From assembly GCF_022063185.1 (NCBI RefSeq), contig NZ_CP091913.1, positions 1,302,001 to 1,366,000 on the forward strand: 64,000 bases of DNA, written 5' to 3'. Under the pieces are notes generated by a model. The model did no database searches, had not been told where the DNA came from, and worked only from the letters and a program-made list of their open reading frames with translations. Origin of the DNA: Nostoc sp. UHCC 0870 (GTDB taxonomy: Bacteria; Cyanobacteriota; Cyanobacteriia; Cyanobacteriales; Nostocaceae). The stretch's first letter is position 1. Each line of letters starts with the position of its first letter. The position numbers were made by a program, and so were the translations under genes. Below, piece after piece: positions 34,722-43,190 of this stretch.

Positions 34722-35428
34722 ATCAACAACCTTTGGCCGATTTCAAAGTTGGTGTTGATAATGTAATTTTTTCTGTAGATACTGTACAGAATCGCCTCTT
34801 AGTTCTCTTAGTAATGCGACAGCAAGAGCCATTTTTAAATTATTGGAGTCTTCCCGGTACTTTAGTACGTCAAGGAGAATCTCTAGAAGATGCAGCTTAT
34901 CGCATTATGTCCGAAAAAATTAGGGTAAATAATCTTTATTTAGAACAGTTGTATACCTTTGGCGGGCCGGAACGCGACCCAAGGGAAGCAACTGGTAGTT
35001 ATGGCGTGCGTTATTTATCAGTTAGTTATTTTGCCCTTGTCAGATTTGAAGAAGCAGAATTAATTGCTGATGGCGTAACTGGTATTGCTTGGTATCCAGT
35101 CAAGCAAGTGCCAAAATTATCTTTTGATCATAATGAAATTTTGGCTTATGGTCATAGAAGGTTACGTAATAAATTAGAGTACAGTCCGGTAGCCTTTGAA
35201 GTATTACCGGAAATGTTTACTTTGAATGATTTATATCAGTTATATACCACAGTTTTAGGGGATAATTTCGCGGATTATTCTAATTTTCGAGCGCGTCTCC
35301 TCAAGTTAGGCTTCTTATCTGATACAGGCATCAAAGTATCACGCGGCGCAGGTCGTCCAGCCAGTTTATACAAATTTGATGCTGAAGCCTTTGCACCCTT
35401 TAAGGACAAACCTTTGGTGTTTATTTGA
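34682..35428 (+). CDS. nrtR: Nudix-related transcriptional regulator NrtR
   Basis: The 248-aa product has an N-terminal Nudix-fold domain (about 20-150) and a C-terminal winged-helix part with KVSRGAGRPASLYKFD. The Nudix box is degenerate: GTLVRQGESLEDAAYRIMSEKI lacks the catalytic REUxEE glutamates, as expected for a ligand-sensing (ADP-ribose type) regulator rather than a hydrolase. NrtR proteins repress NAD biosynthesis genes. Its location inside the NAD operon and a perfect palindrome in the operon promoter support autoregulation. The 40-nt overlap with nadD makes the 34682 start likely; a later start would shorten a poorly conserved N-terminus. Confidence 0.9.
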   Translation: MPGRNHKTISTSLNQQPLADFKVGVDNVIFSVDTVQNRLLVLLVMRQQEPFLNYWSLPGTLVRQGESLEDAAYRIMSEKIRVNNLYLEQLYTFGGPERDPREATGSYGVRYLSVSYFALVRFEEAELIADGVTGIAWYPVKQVPKLSFDHNEILAYGHRRLRNKLEYSPVAFEVLPEMFTLNDLYQLYTTVLGDNFADYSNFRARLLKLGFLSDTGIKVSRGAGRPASLYKFDAEAFAPFKDKPLVFI

Positions 35429-35520
35429 GGGTGTAGGGGTGTAAGGGTATAGGGGTGTAGGGGAAGTAGAAAACAAACCAATGCCCAATTCTCAATTTCC
35501 AATTCCCTAATAACTAAAAT

Positions 35521-37230
35521 ATGAAAATTGCGATCGCTCAACTTAATCCTATAATTGGTGACTTGTCTGGTAATGCTCAGAAAATTCTGGAGGTGGCACA
35601 GCAGGCTGTAAAAGAAGGGGCGCGGCTGTTGTTAACTCCTGAACTTTCTTTATGTGGCTATCCACCTAGGGATTTATTATTAAATCCTAGTTTTGTGGAA
35701 GCTATGAGTATTAATTTGCAGCAATTAGCCAGGGATTTACCAGCTAATTTAGCTGTCTTAGTTGGGACTGTCGAACAAAATTATCAAGCCCATATCACAG
35801 GCGGTAAAACTTTATATAACAGTATTGCTTTATTAGAAAATGGTAGAGTCAAGCAATTTTTTCATAAGCGACTATTGCCAACTTACGACGTATTTGATGA
35901 AAATCGTTACTTTGAACCAGGACTGCAAGCTAATTATTTCACCCTAGATAATATTGATATCGGCGTAACAATTTGCGAAGATTTATGGAATGATGAGGAA
36001 TTTTGGGGTAAACGGCATTATGCAGCTAATCCGATAGCTGACTTATCAATTTTGGGTGTGGATTTAATTGTCAATTTATCTGCTTCACCTTACACAGTGG
36101 GTAAGCAACGCAGTCGTGAGGAAATGCTCAAACATAGTGCGGTGCGTTTCCAACAACCGATAATTTATACTAACCAAGTTGGCGGTAATGACGATTTAAT
36201 TTTTGATGGTTGTAGCTTTGCTTTGAATCGTCAAGGTGAAGTGATATGTCGCGCCAGTGGTTTTACTACCGATTTAGTCACAGTAGAATTTGACACAACG
36301 CAATGGGATTTACAATTAGCTTCTGTTGTCCCAGCATACACCTCAGAAGACGAAGAAATTTGGCAAGCCTTAGTTTTGGGAGTGCGAGATTATGCCCAAA
36401 AGTGCCGTTTTTCTAAAGTTATCTTAGGGTTAAGCGGCGGGATAGATTCTTCAATAGTAGCAGCGATCGCCACCGCAGCCCTAGGTAAAGAAAATGTCTT
36501 GGGTGTACTGATGCCCTCCCCCTACAGTTCCGAACATTCCATCAGCGACGCTTTAGCATTAGCTAAGAATTTGGGAATACAAACCCAAACCATACCCATA
36601 GGCGAATTAATGCACAGCTTTGACAACAGTTTGGCTGATTTGTTTGCAGGTACAGAGTTTGGTATTGCCGAAGAAAATATTCAATCCCGGATTCGGGGTA
36701 ACTTATTAATGGCGATCGCTAATAAATTTGGCTATCTCTTATTATCCACCGGCAACAAGTCAGAAATGGCAGTTGGTTACTGCACTCTCTACGGTGATAT
36801 GAATGGCGGGTTAGCAGTAATTGCAGACGTTCCCAAAACCCGCGTCTACTCACTGTGCAACTGGCTAAACTACAACAGCGAAATCATTCCCCAAAACGTC
36901 ATTACCAAAGCACCAAGCGCAGAACTCAAACCCGGACAAGTTGACCAAGACTCCCTACCACCGTACGAAATTTTAGACGATATTCTACAACGCCTAATTA
37001 ATGAACACCAATCAGTAGCGCAAATCGTCGCCGCCGGCCATGATTCTACAATCGTCGAAAGAATCATCCAAATGCTAGCAAGGGCAGAATTTAAACGCCG
37101 ACAAGCACCCCCAGGACTCAAAATCACCGACCGCGCCTTTGGTACAGGCTGGCGAATGCCAATTGCGAGTAACTGGAGTGCGATTAAAAACACCTATCCC
37201 GCTAAAACAGTTACTACTTCTACCGTATAA
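35521..37230 (+). CDS. nadE: Glutamine-dependent NAD+ synthetase
   Basis: The 569-aa protein joins an N-terminal nitrilase-type glutaminase to an NAD synthase domain. Glutaminase triad regions are LTPELSLCGYPPRDL (Glu), HKRLLPTYDVFDENRYF (Lys) and GVTICEDLWNDEEFWG (Cys). The synthase P-loop is LGLSGGIDSSIVAAIA at about 302-317, with LLSTGNKSEMAVGYCTLYGDMNGG further on. It amidates deamido-NAD with glutamine-derived ammonia and ATP. It is the last gene of the NAD operon and is followed by a strong terminator. Confidence 0.96.
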   Translation: MKIAIAQLNPIIGDLSGNAQKILEVAQQAVKEGARLLLTPELSLCGYPPRDLLLNPSFVEAMSINLQQLARDLPANLAVLVGTVEQNYQAHITGGKTLYNSIALLENGRVKQFFHKRLLPTYDVFDENRYFEPGLQANYFTLDNIDIGVTICEDLWNDEEFWGKRHYAANPIADLSILGVDLIVNLSASPYTVGKQRSREEMLKHSAVRFQQPIIYTNQVGGNDDLIFDGCSFALNRQGEVICRASGFTTDLVTVEFDTTQWDLQLASVVPAYTSEDEEIWQALVLGVRDYAQKCRFSKVILGLSGGIDSSIVAAIATAALGKENVLGVLMPSPYSSEHSISDALALAKNLGIQTQTIPIGELMHSFDNSLADLFAGTEFGIAEENIQSRIRGNLLMAIANKFGYLLLSTGNKSEMAVGYCTLYGDMNGGLAVIADVPKTRVYSLCNWLNYNSEIIPQNVITKAPSAELKPGQVDQDSLPPYEILDDILQRLINEHQSVAQIVAAGHDSTIVERIIQMLARAEFKRRQAPPGLKITDRAFGTGWRMPIASNWSAIKNTYPAKTVTTSTV

Positions 37231-37245
37231 ACGCATAAACTTTTT

Positions 37246-37289
37246 AAACAACACTCCGCACGAGTATATACTTATGCGGAGTGTTGTTT
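37246..37289 (+). terminator. Terminator of the NAD operon
   Basis: AAACAACACTCCGCA (37246-37260) pairs with TGCGGAGTGTTGTTT (37275-37289) in a 15-bp stem ending in T-rich sequence, 16 nt after the nadE stop. Confidence 0.85.
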
Positions 37290-37370
37290 TGCCGTTCTTT
37301 TTACAGCTAGCTTGCGTATATACGGTAGCGTAATACAACAGAGGCAGGGAAATTTAATATTTACAGCGCA

Positions 37371-37533
37371 TCTCTTCACGGAAAATTTATATTGAATGTG
37401 TCCTAGAAAACGTTCGTGTTGAACAATTTAATGATTTATTTATATTTGCCTCAAGCGTGTCTCTTCACGAAAGATTCATATTAAATGTGTCCTAGAAAAC
37501 ATTTTTAAAAAAATTAATGATTTATTTATATTT
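37371..37533 (+). repeat. Duplicated ~75-bp sequence upstream of the RTX gene
   Basis: Two similar copies (37371-37447, 37460-37533) share TCTCTTCACG, AATGTGTCCTAGAAAAC and AATGATTTATTTATATTT. They occupy the 5' region of the RTX gene and may be duplicated regulatory or leader sequence; function is not known. Confidence 0.8.
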
Positions 37534-37595
37534 ATGTAAAACATTTTGTCTAGAGTCAAATCCAGGCGCATATTCAACGGAAAAAAATAAATTAT

Positions 37596-39341
37596 ATGGC
37601 TACATCTCTTCAATTATTGACCAATAAAAACCTTGAGACCTTGAGTGATGGATTAGTTTCTGGCAAGGTAAATGCAGCTGATTTAGTCAAATCGTTGAGT
37701 AAATCAAATGTTGTTAAAGAAATTCGCTCGGCTAACCCACCTGCTGAAGTTATTGCAACTACTAGCGGTGAAGCAAGTAAATTGGTTGCTAAGTTTGCTC
37801 CTGTCGAATTTAAGAACTTCTTGAGTGTCGCTAATCAGTTAAGTCCCTCAACTGACGTACTTTTAACTTCCTCTAAGAGGGTAGCTGCTACTCCCATCTT
37901 TCCCATCTTTCCCAAGCCGATTCATGTCATTTTGGGAACACCTGATGATGACGTTTTGATTGGTAAAGACACCCATGATTACATTTTTGGTTTTGCTGGT
38001 GATGATATTCTGCTTGGAGAAGGCGGGAAGGACTTCCTCTTTGGTGGCACAGGCGATGATATCCTGATTGGTGGAGAAGGTAATGATGTTCTGTTTGGTG
38101 AAGACGGAGATGATATTCTGATTAATGATGTAGGCAGTGATATCCTCATCGGTGGTGCTGGTAATGATTACTTTTTTGTTTTAGATCCAAATGGCAGCAG
38201 TGTGCTGAATGGTGGAAGTGGGTTTGACACGGCTGACTACACTTTCGTAGATCAGGCAATTACCCTCAAAGCTACTGGCATCGTCACAAAAGGAGTCGGG
38301 TTTGGTACAGACCAACTAGTACAAGTCGAAAACATTATTGCCACTTCATCACTTAACGACTGGATTGATGCGTCTGATGCAACTAGCCCAACTTCAGTAA
38401 CTGTTGATTTATCAGCTAATTCCCTGATTGTAAATAATGTTCCTGGTCTGGGAACAGCCAACTTCACAGTCAACGAATTTGAGAACGTCAGAGGTACAGC
38501 TCAAAACGACAAAATTACTGGCAACAGTGCTAACAACATTATCAATGCTGGTGCAGGCGATGATATTTTGGTTGGTAGCAAGGGCAATGATATCCTCAAT
38601 GGTGAAGCGGGTAATGACACAGCAGACTATAGTAATCTAGGGCAAACTATCGTTCTTGGCCCTACAGGTACTGTTACGAAAGCAGGTGGATTTTTTGGTA
38701 CTGACCAATTGAACTCCATTGAAACCATCACCGCTTCTAACTTGTTGGGTGATACCATCGATGCTTCCACTGCAACAGGTATGACTAGCATTACCGCTAA
38801 TCTCGCTATCAATAATTTGATTGTGAATAATGTGCCTGGTTTGGGAACACTCAACTTGACTGTCAACAACTTTGAGAATGTCACAGGTACAGCTCAAGAC
38901 GACATTATTATCGGCAATGCTAGCAACAATACTCTCATTGGTGGTGCTGGTAATGATTTCTTATCGGGTGGTGCTGGTAATGATAATCTAATTGGTGGTA
39001 TCGGTGTTGATGTCTTAGTTGGTGGTGCTGGTAGCGATCGCTTTACCTTCTTAAATCCTAGTGAGGGTGTAGATATTATCGTTGATTTTGTTTCTAACTT
39101 CGATAAAATCGCGGTTTCTGCTGCTGGTTTTGGTGGTGGTTTGGCTCAAGGTGCGCTTTTAGGTACTCAGTTTGTTCTAGGTGCTGCTGCAACAAATGCT
39201 AATCATCGTTTCATTTATAGCAATGCCATAGGCGCATTATTCTTTGATATTGATGGTAATGGCGCAGCAGCACAACAACAGATTGCTAGCATCTCTTCTT
39301 TCCCCGCGCTGACATCTAATGACATCCTCGTCACAGCTTAA
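37596..39341 (+). CDS. RTX (hemolysin-type Ca-binding repeat) secreted protein
   Basis: The 581-aa product has an N-terminal helical part (about 1-105). A set of GGxGxDxLx nonapeptides follows (GDDILLGEGGKDFLFGGTGDDILIGGEGNDVLFGEDGDD and, later, GGAGNDFLSGGAGNDNLIGGIGVDVLVGGAGSDRF). Two copies of a domain of about 110 residues carry NNLIVNNVPGLGT. A C-terminal region (about 480-581) is typical of a type I secretion signal part. Ca2+ binding would fold the beta-roll outside the cell. No type I secretion ABC/HlyD genes lie nearby. The role (S-layer, adhesion or other) is unknown. ATG at 37596. Confidence 0.88.
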   Translation: MATSLQLLTNKNLETLSDGLVSGKVNAADLVKSLSKSNVVKEIRSANPPAEVIATTSGEASKLVAKFAPVEFKNFLSVANQLSPSTDVLLTSSKRVAATPIFPIFPKPIHVILGTPDDDVLIGKDTHDYIFGFAGDDILLGEGGKDFLFGGTGDDILIGGEGNDVLFGEDGDDILINDVGSDILIGGAGNDYFFVLDPNGSSVLNGGSGFDTADYTFVDQAITLKATGIVTKGVGFGTDQLVQVENIIATSSLNDWIDASDATSPTSVTVDLSANSLIVNNVPGLGTANFTVNEFENVRGTAQNDKITGNSANNIINAGAGDDILVGSKGNDILNGEAGNDTADYSNLGQTIVLGPTGTVTKAGGFFGTDQLNSIETITASNLLGDTIDASTATGMTSITANLAINNLIVNNVPGLGTLNLTVNNFENVTGTAQDDIIIGNASNNTLIGGAGNDFLSGGAGNDNLIGGIGVDVLVGGAGSDRFTFLNPSEGVDIIVDFVSNFDKIAVSAAGFGGGLAQGALLGTQFVLGAAATNANHRFIYSNAIGALFFDIDGNGAAAQQQIASISSFPALTSNDILVTA

Positions 39342-39527
39342 GGAATTGTGACCAAATAGGCTAAAACTAAATCCTGATTTAATACCGTAACTAGAAAAGG
39401 CAGGGGAGTTATGAGCAGGGAGTAAGAGGGAGGATTCAATATTTCCCCTACTCCCTCCCCCTTTTTCTCTTGAGAATTTGAATAGCACTTGAATCTGGAC
39501 TGTCAATCTAAAATCCTGGGATTGGTA

Positions 39528-40079
39528 TTATTCCCCTTTTTCTGGCTTTTTCCCCTCACCTTTCTGATCCTGGACAACTTGAGTAGAATAAACCTCCACA
39601 TCGCGCTGAATAATATCTTCTACTTGACCCGCAAAGACATTAAAAGCCTCATCATGATTGGTATAGTTACGATAAACCCCTGTTAATTGCGAAAATTGCC
39701 AAGCTTGAGTTTTGAGAGATTCAGAAGTCCGGCGATAGTGTCGCCACCGTTCTCCATAGTGAAAAAACTCTTCAATAGCGGCACTCATAGCTACTACTTG
39801 ACTGATACCAAAAGTTGACCAGAATATAACCTCTTTAGCTTTGACATTACCAGTATTGAAACTAATCAAAGCTGGGAGAATCACCCCGCCCATGATAGTT
39901 GTCAGCCTTAAAAAATAATAGCGATCGCGAGCTTGATTAGCTTTACCTTCCATCCAGATTAATTGATCTAACCAGCGCGATCGCAAAAAATGGTTTTGTA
40001 CTTCCCCTAGATTTAAACTATCAAATAACTGATTAAAATCTTTTTTTAAATAATCTTGATAACTATCTTTTTTTGCCAT
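39528..40079 (-). CDS. SLATT-type (DUF4231) two-TM protein, predicted pore effector
   Basis: The 183-aa product has a basic helical N-terminus, two hydrophobic segments (about 57-75 and 83-102), and a conserved-looking HYGERWRHYRRTSESLKTQAWQF directly after the second one. A charged tail ends in QDQKGEGKKPEKGE. This is the DUF4231/SLATT pattern: two-TM proteins predicted to oligomerise into a membrane pore when a partner nucleotide sensor signals. The partner here is the SLOG-domain gene whose stop lies 9 nt upstream. SLATT proteins are associated with SMODS nucleotidyltransferases and SLOG proteins in predicted conflict systems. No toxicity data exist for this pair that I know of. Confidence 0.85.
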   Translation of the reverse strand: MAKKDSYQDYLKKDFNQLFDSLNLGEVQNHFLRSRWLDQLIWMEGKANQARDRYYFLRLTTIMGGVILPALISFNTGNVKAKEVIFWSTFGISQVVAMSAAIEEFFHYGERWRHYRRTSESLKTQAWQFSQLTGVYRNYTNHDEAFNVFAGQVEDIIQRDVEVYSTQVVQDQKGEGKKPEKGE

Positions 40080-40088
40080 TCTTTACTC

Positions 40089-40835
40089 CTAGGTAGAAAG
40101 TACACCCTTGATAATCTGAGCTAAATTTTCAAAGTTTTCCTGAAAACTAGATAATTTAATGTAGTGTACTATACCAGACTTAGCTAATTCTATAGCTCTC
40201 TCATCAGTAGTTTCTCCATACAATGCACCTGCTAGTATATCTGCGGTTCTACCACTACCAGCCATCACAATCACTAACCTGTCTGCATTCACATTCTGTA
40301 AAGCATCCTGAAAAGTAATCTCACCACCATTTATTAGTATGGTTAACGAGGGTCTGCCATGAGCCAACACCGTTGCTAATTGCGCTAACCAAGGAGATTC
40401 ATCACCCCAATTACTACCAGGAACTAAGAAAAAATGACTATGGTTAGGTTCTAGAGGAGTGGAATCAGCAGGTGGTTCTAAAGAATTAGGTAAAGCAACT
40501 TTACTTACAGGTGCTACACCAATCAAAGCAAATTTAGCACCTATCTGGGTACGCGCCTCACCCATCAAGCGCATTACTCCCGCATCAGTACCCCCATCGA
40601 CAACATAAGCACCCAAATTTTCAGCTACGGGTGCTAAAACTTCTATAAATAATCTTTGGATTTGCAGAAAATCTGATTCACGCATCTTACTTGCACCCCC
40701 CACGATGACTAATGTAGGACGTGCTATCTGCAAACCCATTTCCTTTATAGCTTGGGGTAATTCTGTAAGTTGCTGCACATGAACAGCAGATGCTATTTTT
40801 CCATTATTAAAGCTAAGTTGCAAAAGTTTCTCCAT
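40089..40835 (-). CDS. SLOG/LSDAT-domain putative nucleotide sensor
   Basis: The 248-aa product is a Rossmann-like protein of the LSDAT class of the SLOG superfamily, the fold also found at the N-terminus of TRPM channels. Key motifs are VIVGGASKM at about 43-51, VVDGGTDAGVMRLMGEA at 78-94, ILINGGEITFQDALQ at about 166-180, and VIVMAGSGRTADILAGAL at about 188-205. These glycine-rich loops would bind a nucleotide or nucleotide-derived ligand. The gene is directly upstream (9 nt, same strand) of the DUF4231 two-TM gene, so sensor and membrane effector are translated together. An inverted repeat lies just before the start codon. Confidence 0.88.
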   Translation of the reverse strand: MEKLLQLSFNNGKIASAVHVQQLTELPQAIKEMGLQIARPTLVIVGGASKMRESDFLQIQRLFIEVLAPVAENLGAYVVDGGTDAGVMRLMGEARTQIGAKFALIGVAPVSKVALPNSLEPPADSTPLEPNHSHFFLVPGSNWGDESPWLAQLATVLAHGRPSLTILINGGEITFQDALQNVNADRLVIVMAGSGRTADILAGALYGETTDERAIELAKSGIVHYIKLSSFQENFENLAQIIKGVLST

Positions 40836-40852
40836 GACTGTATTTTTGAGGG

Positions 40853-40908
40853 TTTGTAGTAAGGACTTTAGTCCTGATGTTTTTAAGCACTAAAGTGCTT
40901 ACTACAAA
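40853..40908. repeat. Inverted repeat upstream of the SLOG gene
   Basis: TTTGTAGTAAGGACTTTAG (40853-40871) pairs with CTAAAGTGCTTACTACAAA (40890-40908) with one mismatch. It belongs to the dispersed GTAGTAAG palindrome family and sits at the expected leader position of the SLOG-SLATT transcript. Confidence 0.75.
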
Positions 40909-40978
40909 CTTTAATTCCCTCAGTTTCCACTTCTTAGTAAAACAGAATATGGGTGTGGATTAACAGCGACGACTGTGA

Positions 40979-41373
40979 GAAATTATTCAAGATTTAAATA
41001 AACAAGGGATGACGATGCTGCTAACGAATCATTGCATGGATGAGGTCGAGTTTTTGTGTGATGCTTTTGGCTCTAAAAAAACCAGGACACATTGGGATTA
41101 TGAATGCTGGTAAACTCATTTTTTTCGGCACTTTACAACAGTTGCGTTCGTTTCACGGTGAAGGTTTGGTGATAAAGCAATTAGATATAACCGCAGATGG
41201 AGAAGATAGTGCGCGGCGTTGGGAGTATTTATTTTTACCTTCGTTGGTAGAAGCAAACAGCTATCTGAATCAACAGACAGATAAAACAGGAATCATGGTG
41301 TGTCCTACTAAGTTTAGAAGATATTTTTGTCGAACTTACTAGACGACAATTAGATGAAATTTCACCCTCCTAA
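40979..41373 (+). pseudogene. Relic of an ABC transporter ATPase (C-terminal part)
   Basis: Three frames together spell the end of a CcmA-type ABC ATPase. Reading EIIQDLNKQGMTMLLTNHCMDEVEFLCD from 40979, the text shifts to IMNAGKLIFFGTLQQLRSFHGEGLV, continues to about 41300, and after another shift ends LEDIFVELTRRQLDEISPS with TAA at 41371-41373. No Walker A or ABC signature is left upstream, so only a 3' fragment with at least two frameshifts survives. It is squeezed between the SLOG promoter and the convergent TPR gene, overlapping the end of the latter by 12 nt. Confidence 0.8.
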
Positions 41374-42084
41374 CTGCTGCAACATTTCTTCTACTCTAGC
41401 TACCCCATCAGAGTCATTGCGTCGCCGATACAAGTCACGCGCTTTTTGCAATAAGTTGCTGGCTTGTTTGGTTTGGCGGCGTTGTTTATACATTGCAGCC
41501 ATAAATTCGTAGGTTTGAGCATTGTTCCTATCCAGCTTAATAGCTTCCTCAAATGCCCAGTTAGCTGCTGTGTAGTCTCCCATCCGTGATTGGGTGATTC
41601 CTAATCCTATATAGGCGTTAAGATTACCTCTGTTGAGTTGTATGGCGCGGCGATAAGCTTCTCTTGCACCCTTAGTATCGCCCATATTACCTTTGATAAA
41701 ACCCACAGCATAGAGAAAATCACTATTGTTGGGGTCAATGGCGATCGCTCGACGGTATGATGCTAGTGCTGCCTGTAAATTTCCTTGTTGAGCATAGAGG
41801 TAGCCAATCCCAGAATGGATTCTAGCATTGCGATTGTCTAGTCCTGCTGCTCTTTGATAAATTGCGATCGCCCCATTATAATCACCTGCGTCTACTAGCC
41901 GCTTGCCTTCCTCCAACATTTCCTTTAATTCTGCTCTATTCGCTTGCGCTACCAAGGTCTGAGCCTGAGCCACAGAGGGAATACTCACAGCACCAGATCC
42001 CAATAACAAAATCCCAACTATAAGTGATATGCGTTTGTACACAGTAAATTCCCCTAAATTATGGTGAAGTTTTTTCTTGTTCAT
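41362..42084 (-). CDS. Secreted TPR-repeat protein
   Basis: The 240-aa product has an N-terminal signal-like segment (ISLIVGILLLGSGAVSIPSVAQAQ, about 19-42) and then about five TPR units, for example YNGAIAIYQRAAGLDNRNARIHSGIGYLYAQQGNLQAALASYRRAIAIDPNN and later AIKLDRNNAQTYEFMAAMYK. It is probably a periplasmic TPR scaffold of the type common in cyanobacteria; partners are unknown. The 3' end overlaps the relic of an ABC ATPase. The start is the ATG complement at 42082-42084; a start at VYKRIS would lose the short polar N-terminus only. Confidence 0.85.
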   Translation of the reverse strand: MNKKKLHHNLGEFTVYKRISLIVGILLLGSGAVSIPSVAQAQTLVAQANRAELKEMLEEGKRLVDAGDYNGAIAIYQRAAGLDNRNARIHSGIGYLYAQQGNLQAALASYRRAIAIDPNNSDFLYAVGFIKGNMGDTKGAREAYRRAIQLNRGNLNAYIGLGITQSRMGDYTAANWAFEEAIKLDRNNAQTYEFMAAMYKQRRQTKQASNLLQKARDLYRRRNDSDGVARVEEMLQQLGG

Positions 42085-42554
42085 TAAAACAAAAATTTTA
42101 CTTTTTGAAAACTGTATTTGTCTACCTTCATAAAATATTAATAAACAGTATATTCCCTAGCCGTACCTAATGCCAAAAATCCAGAGATTATACTGAGGTT
42201 GATGATCATTTAGCAGCCGTTAAATATACCGTATGAATTAATTGCAATATTAAAATTTAGTTATTTTTTATAACCATTATTTTATCTATTAAAAATTAAA
42301 TTTAAAAACCTGTAAGCTTTGCTAAAAAAGTCTTGAGCCTCAATCACCTAATATAATACCACTTGCCCATCCCCTCATGATGTATCGAATCTCTCTATTT
42401 ATTACTCCCAAATTTCTCATGCTCTCTGAGATATTTTTTAGGTAAGATTCATCCAAATAGCGGAAAGTGATTAAGAACACAGTATGTTACTCTGAAAACA
42501 CTGTTAGTAAGAATACATAAAGATGAGCCAATAAGCCATCTATGAGGACAAGTT
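42085..42554. other. Divergent intergenic region
   Basis: About 470 AT-rich nt between the TPR gene and the YbjQ gene, presumably with both promoters. No gene, RNA motif or repeat array recognised. Confidence 0.5.
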
Positions 42555-42881
42555 ATGATTTTGACTACAACAGATGTGATTCAAGGCGGGGTAATTGAAG
42601 CCTATTTAGGTATTGTGACGGCGGAAGTTGTCTATGGTAGTAATTTCCTCCGGGATTTTTTGGCTAGCATTCGGGATGTAATTGGTGGACGTACAGGTAG
42701 CTACGAACGTCTATTTGAACAAGGACAAAAGAAAGCCATAGAAGAGTTAGAACAACGAGCATTGCGTTTAGGTGCTAATGCTGTTATCGGTATTGAAATT
42801 GACACTGGTACTATTAATGTTGATCAGTCAGGGGTTTTGTTGCTGATTACGGCTACAGGTACGGCGGTGAAATTGCGTTAG
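42555..42881 (+). CDS. YbjQ family protein (UPF0145)
   Basis: The 108-aa protein reads MILTTTDVIQGGVIEAYLGIVTAEVVYGSNF, then RDVIGGRTGSYERLFEQGQKKAIEELEQRALRLGANAVIGIEIDTGTI, the YbjQ/UPF0145 signature (GGR...YE, A..LGANAV.GI..D). The family forms compact pentameric proteins of unknown function, sometimes linked to heavy metal or stress responses. Length is normal and the gene is complete. A hairpin follows about 35 nt downstream. Confidence 0.95.
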   Translation: MILTTTDVIQGGVIEAYLGIVTAEVVYGSNFLRDFLASIRDVIGGRTGSYERLFEQGQKKAIEELEQRALRLGANAVIGIEIDTGTINVDQSGVLLLITATGTAVKLR

Positions 42882-42914
42882 GAACTTCCAAAGAATAAAT
42901 TATCCTATTTTGTG

Positions 42915-42935
42915 GGATGGGCTTCCTGCCCATCC
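42915..42935 (+). terminator. Hairpin after the YbjQ gene
   Basis: GGATGGGC (42915-42922) pairs with GCCCATCC (42928-42935), followed by a T-containing stretch. Likely terminator. Confidence 0.6.
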
Positions 42936-43190
42936 TTGATTATTTAGTTATTACAAAAAATGAATTTAATTTATTTACTAAAAACACTATAAAAAGTAAA
43001 ATTCGAGGATAACAAATAAAATTAAAGTTGCTAAATAGACATATTCATTACAACTATAGATAGAGTTAATAACTCTTTCTGCTGATAGATATTAAAATCT
43101 CAGATTCGTCATTTAATTCTAACGTAAGCATAAAAATAACTAACCTAAGAGAACTTTGCTAAATAAATATAGCAAGGGAGAAAGTAGATT
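42936..43190. other. AT-rich intergenic stretch
   Basis: No gene is seen. The sequence is strongly AT-rich and carries the promoter and ribosome site of the next gene; AAGGGAGAAAG at about 43174-43184 may serve as ribosome site for the ATG at 43191. Confidence 0.5.
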
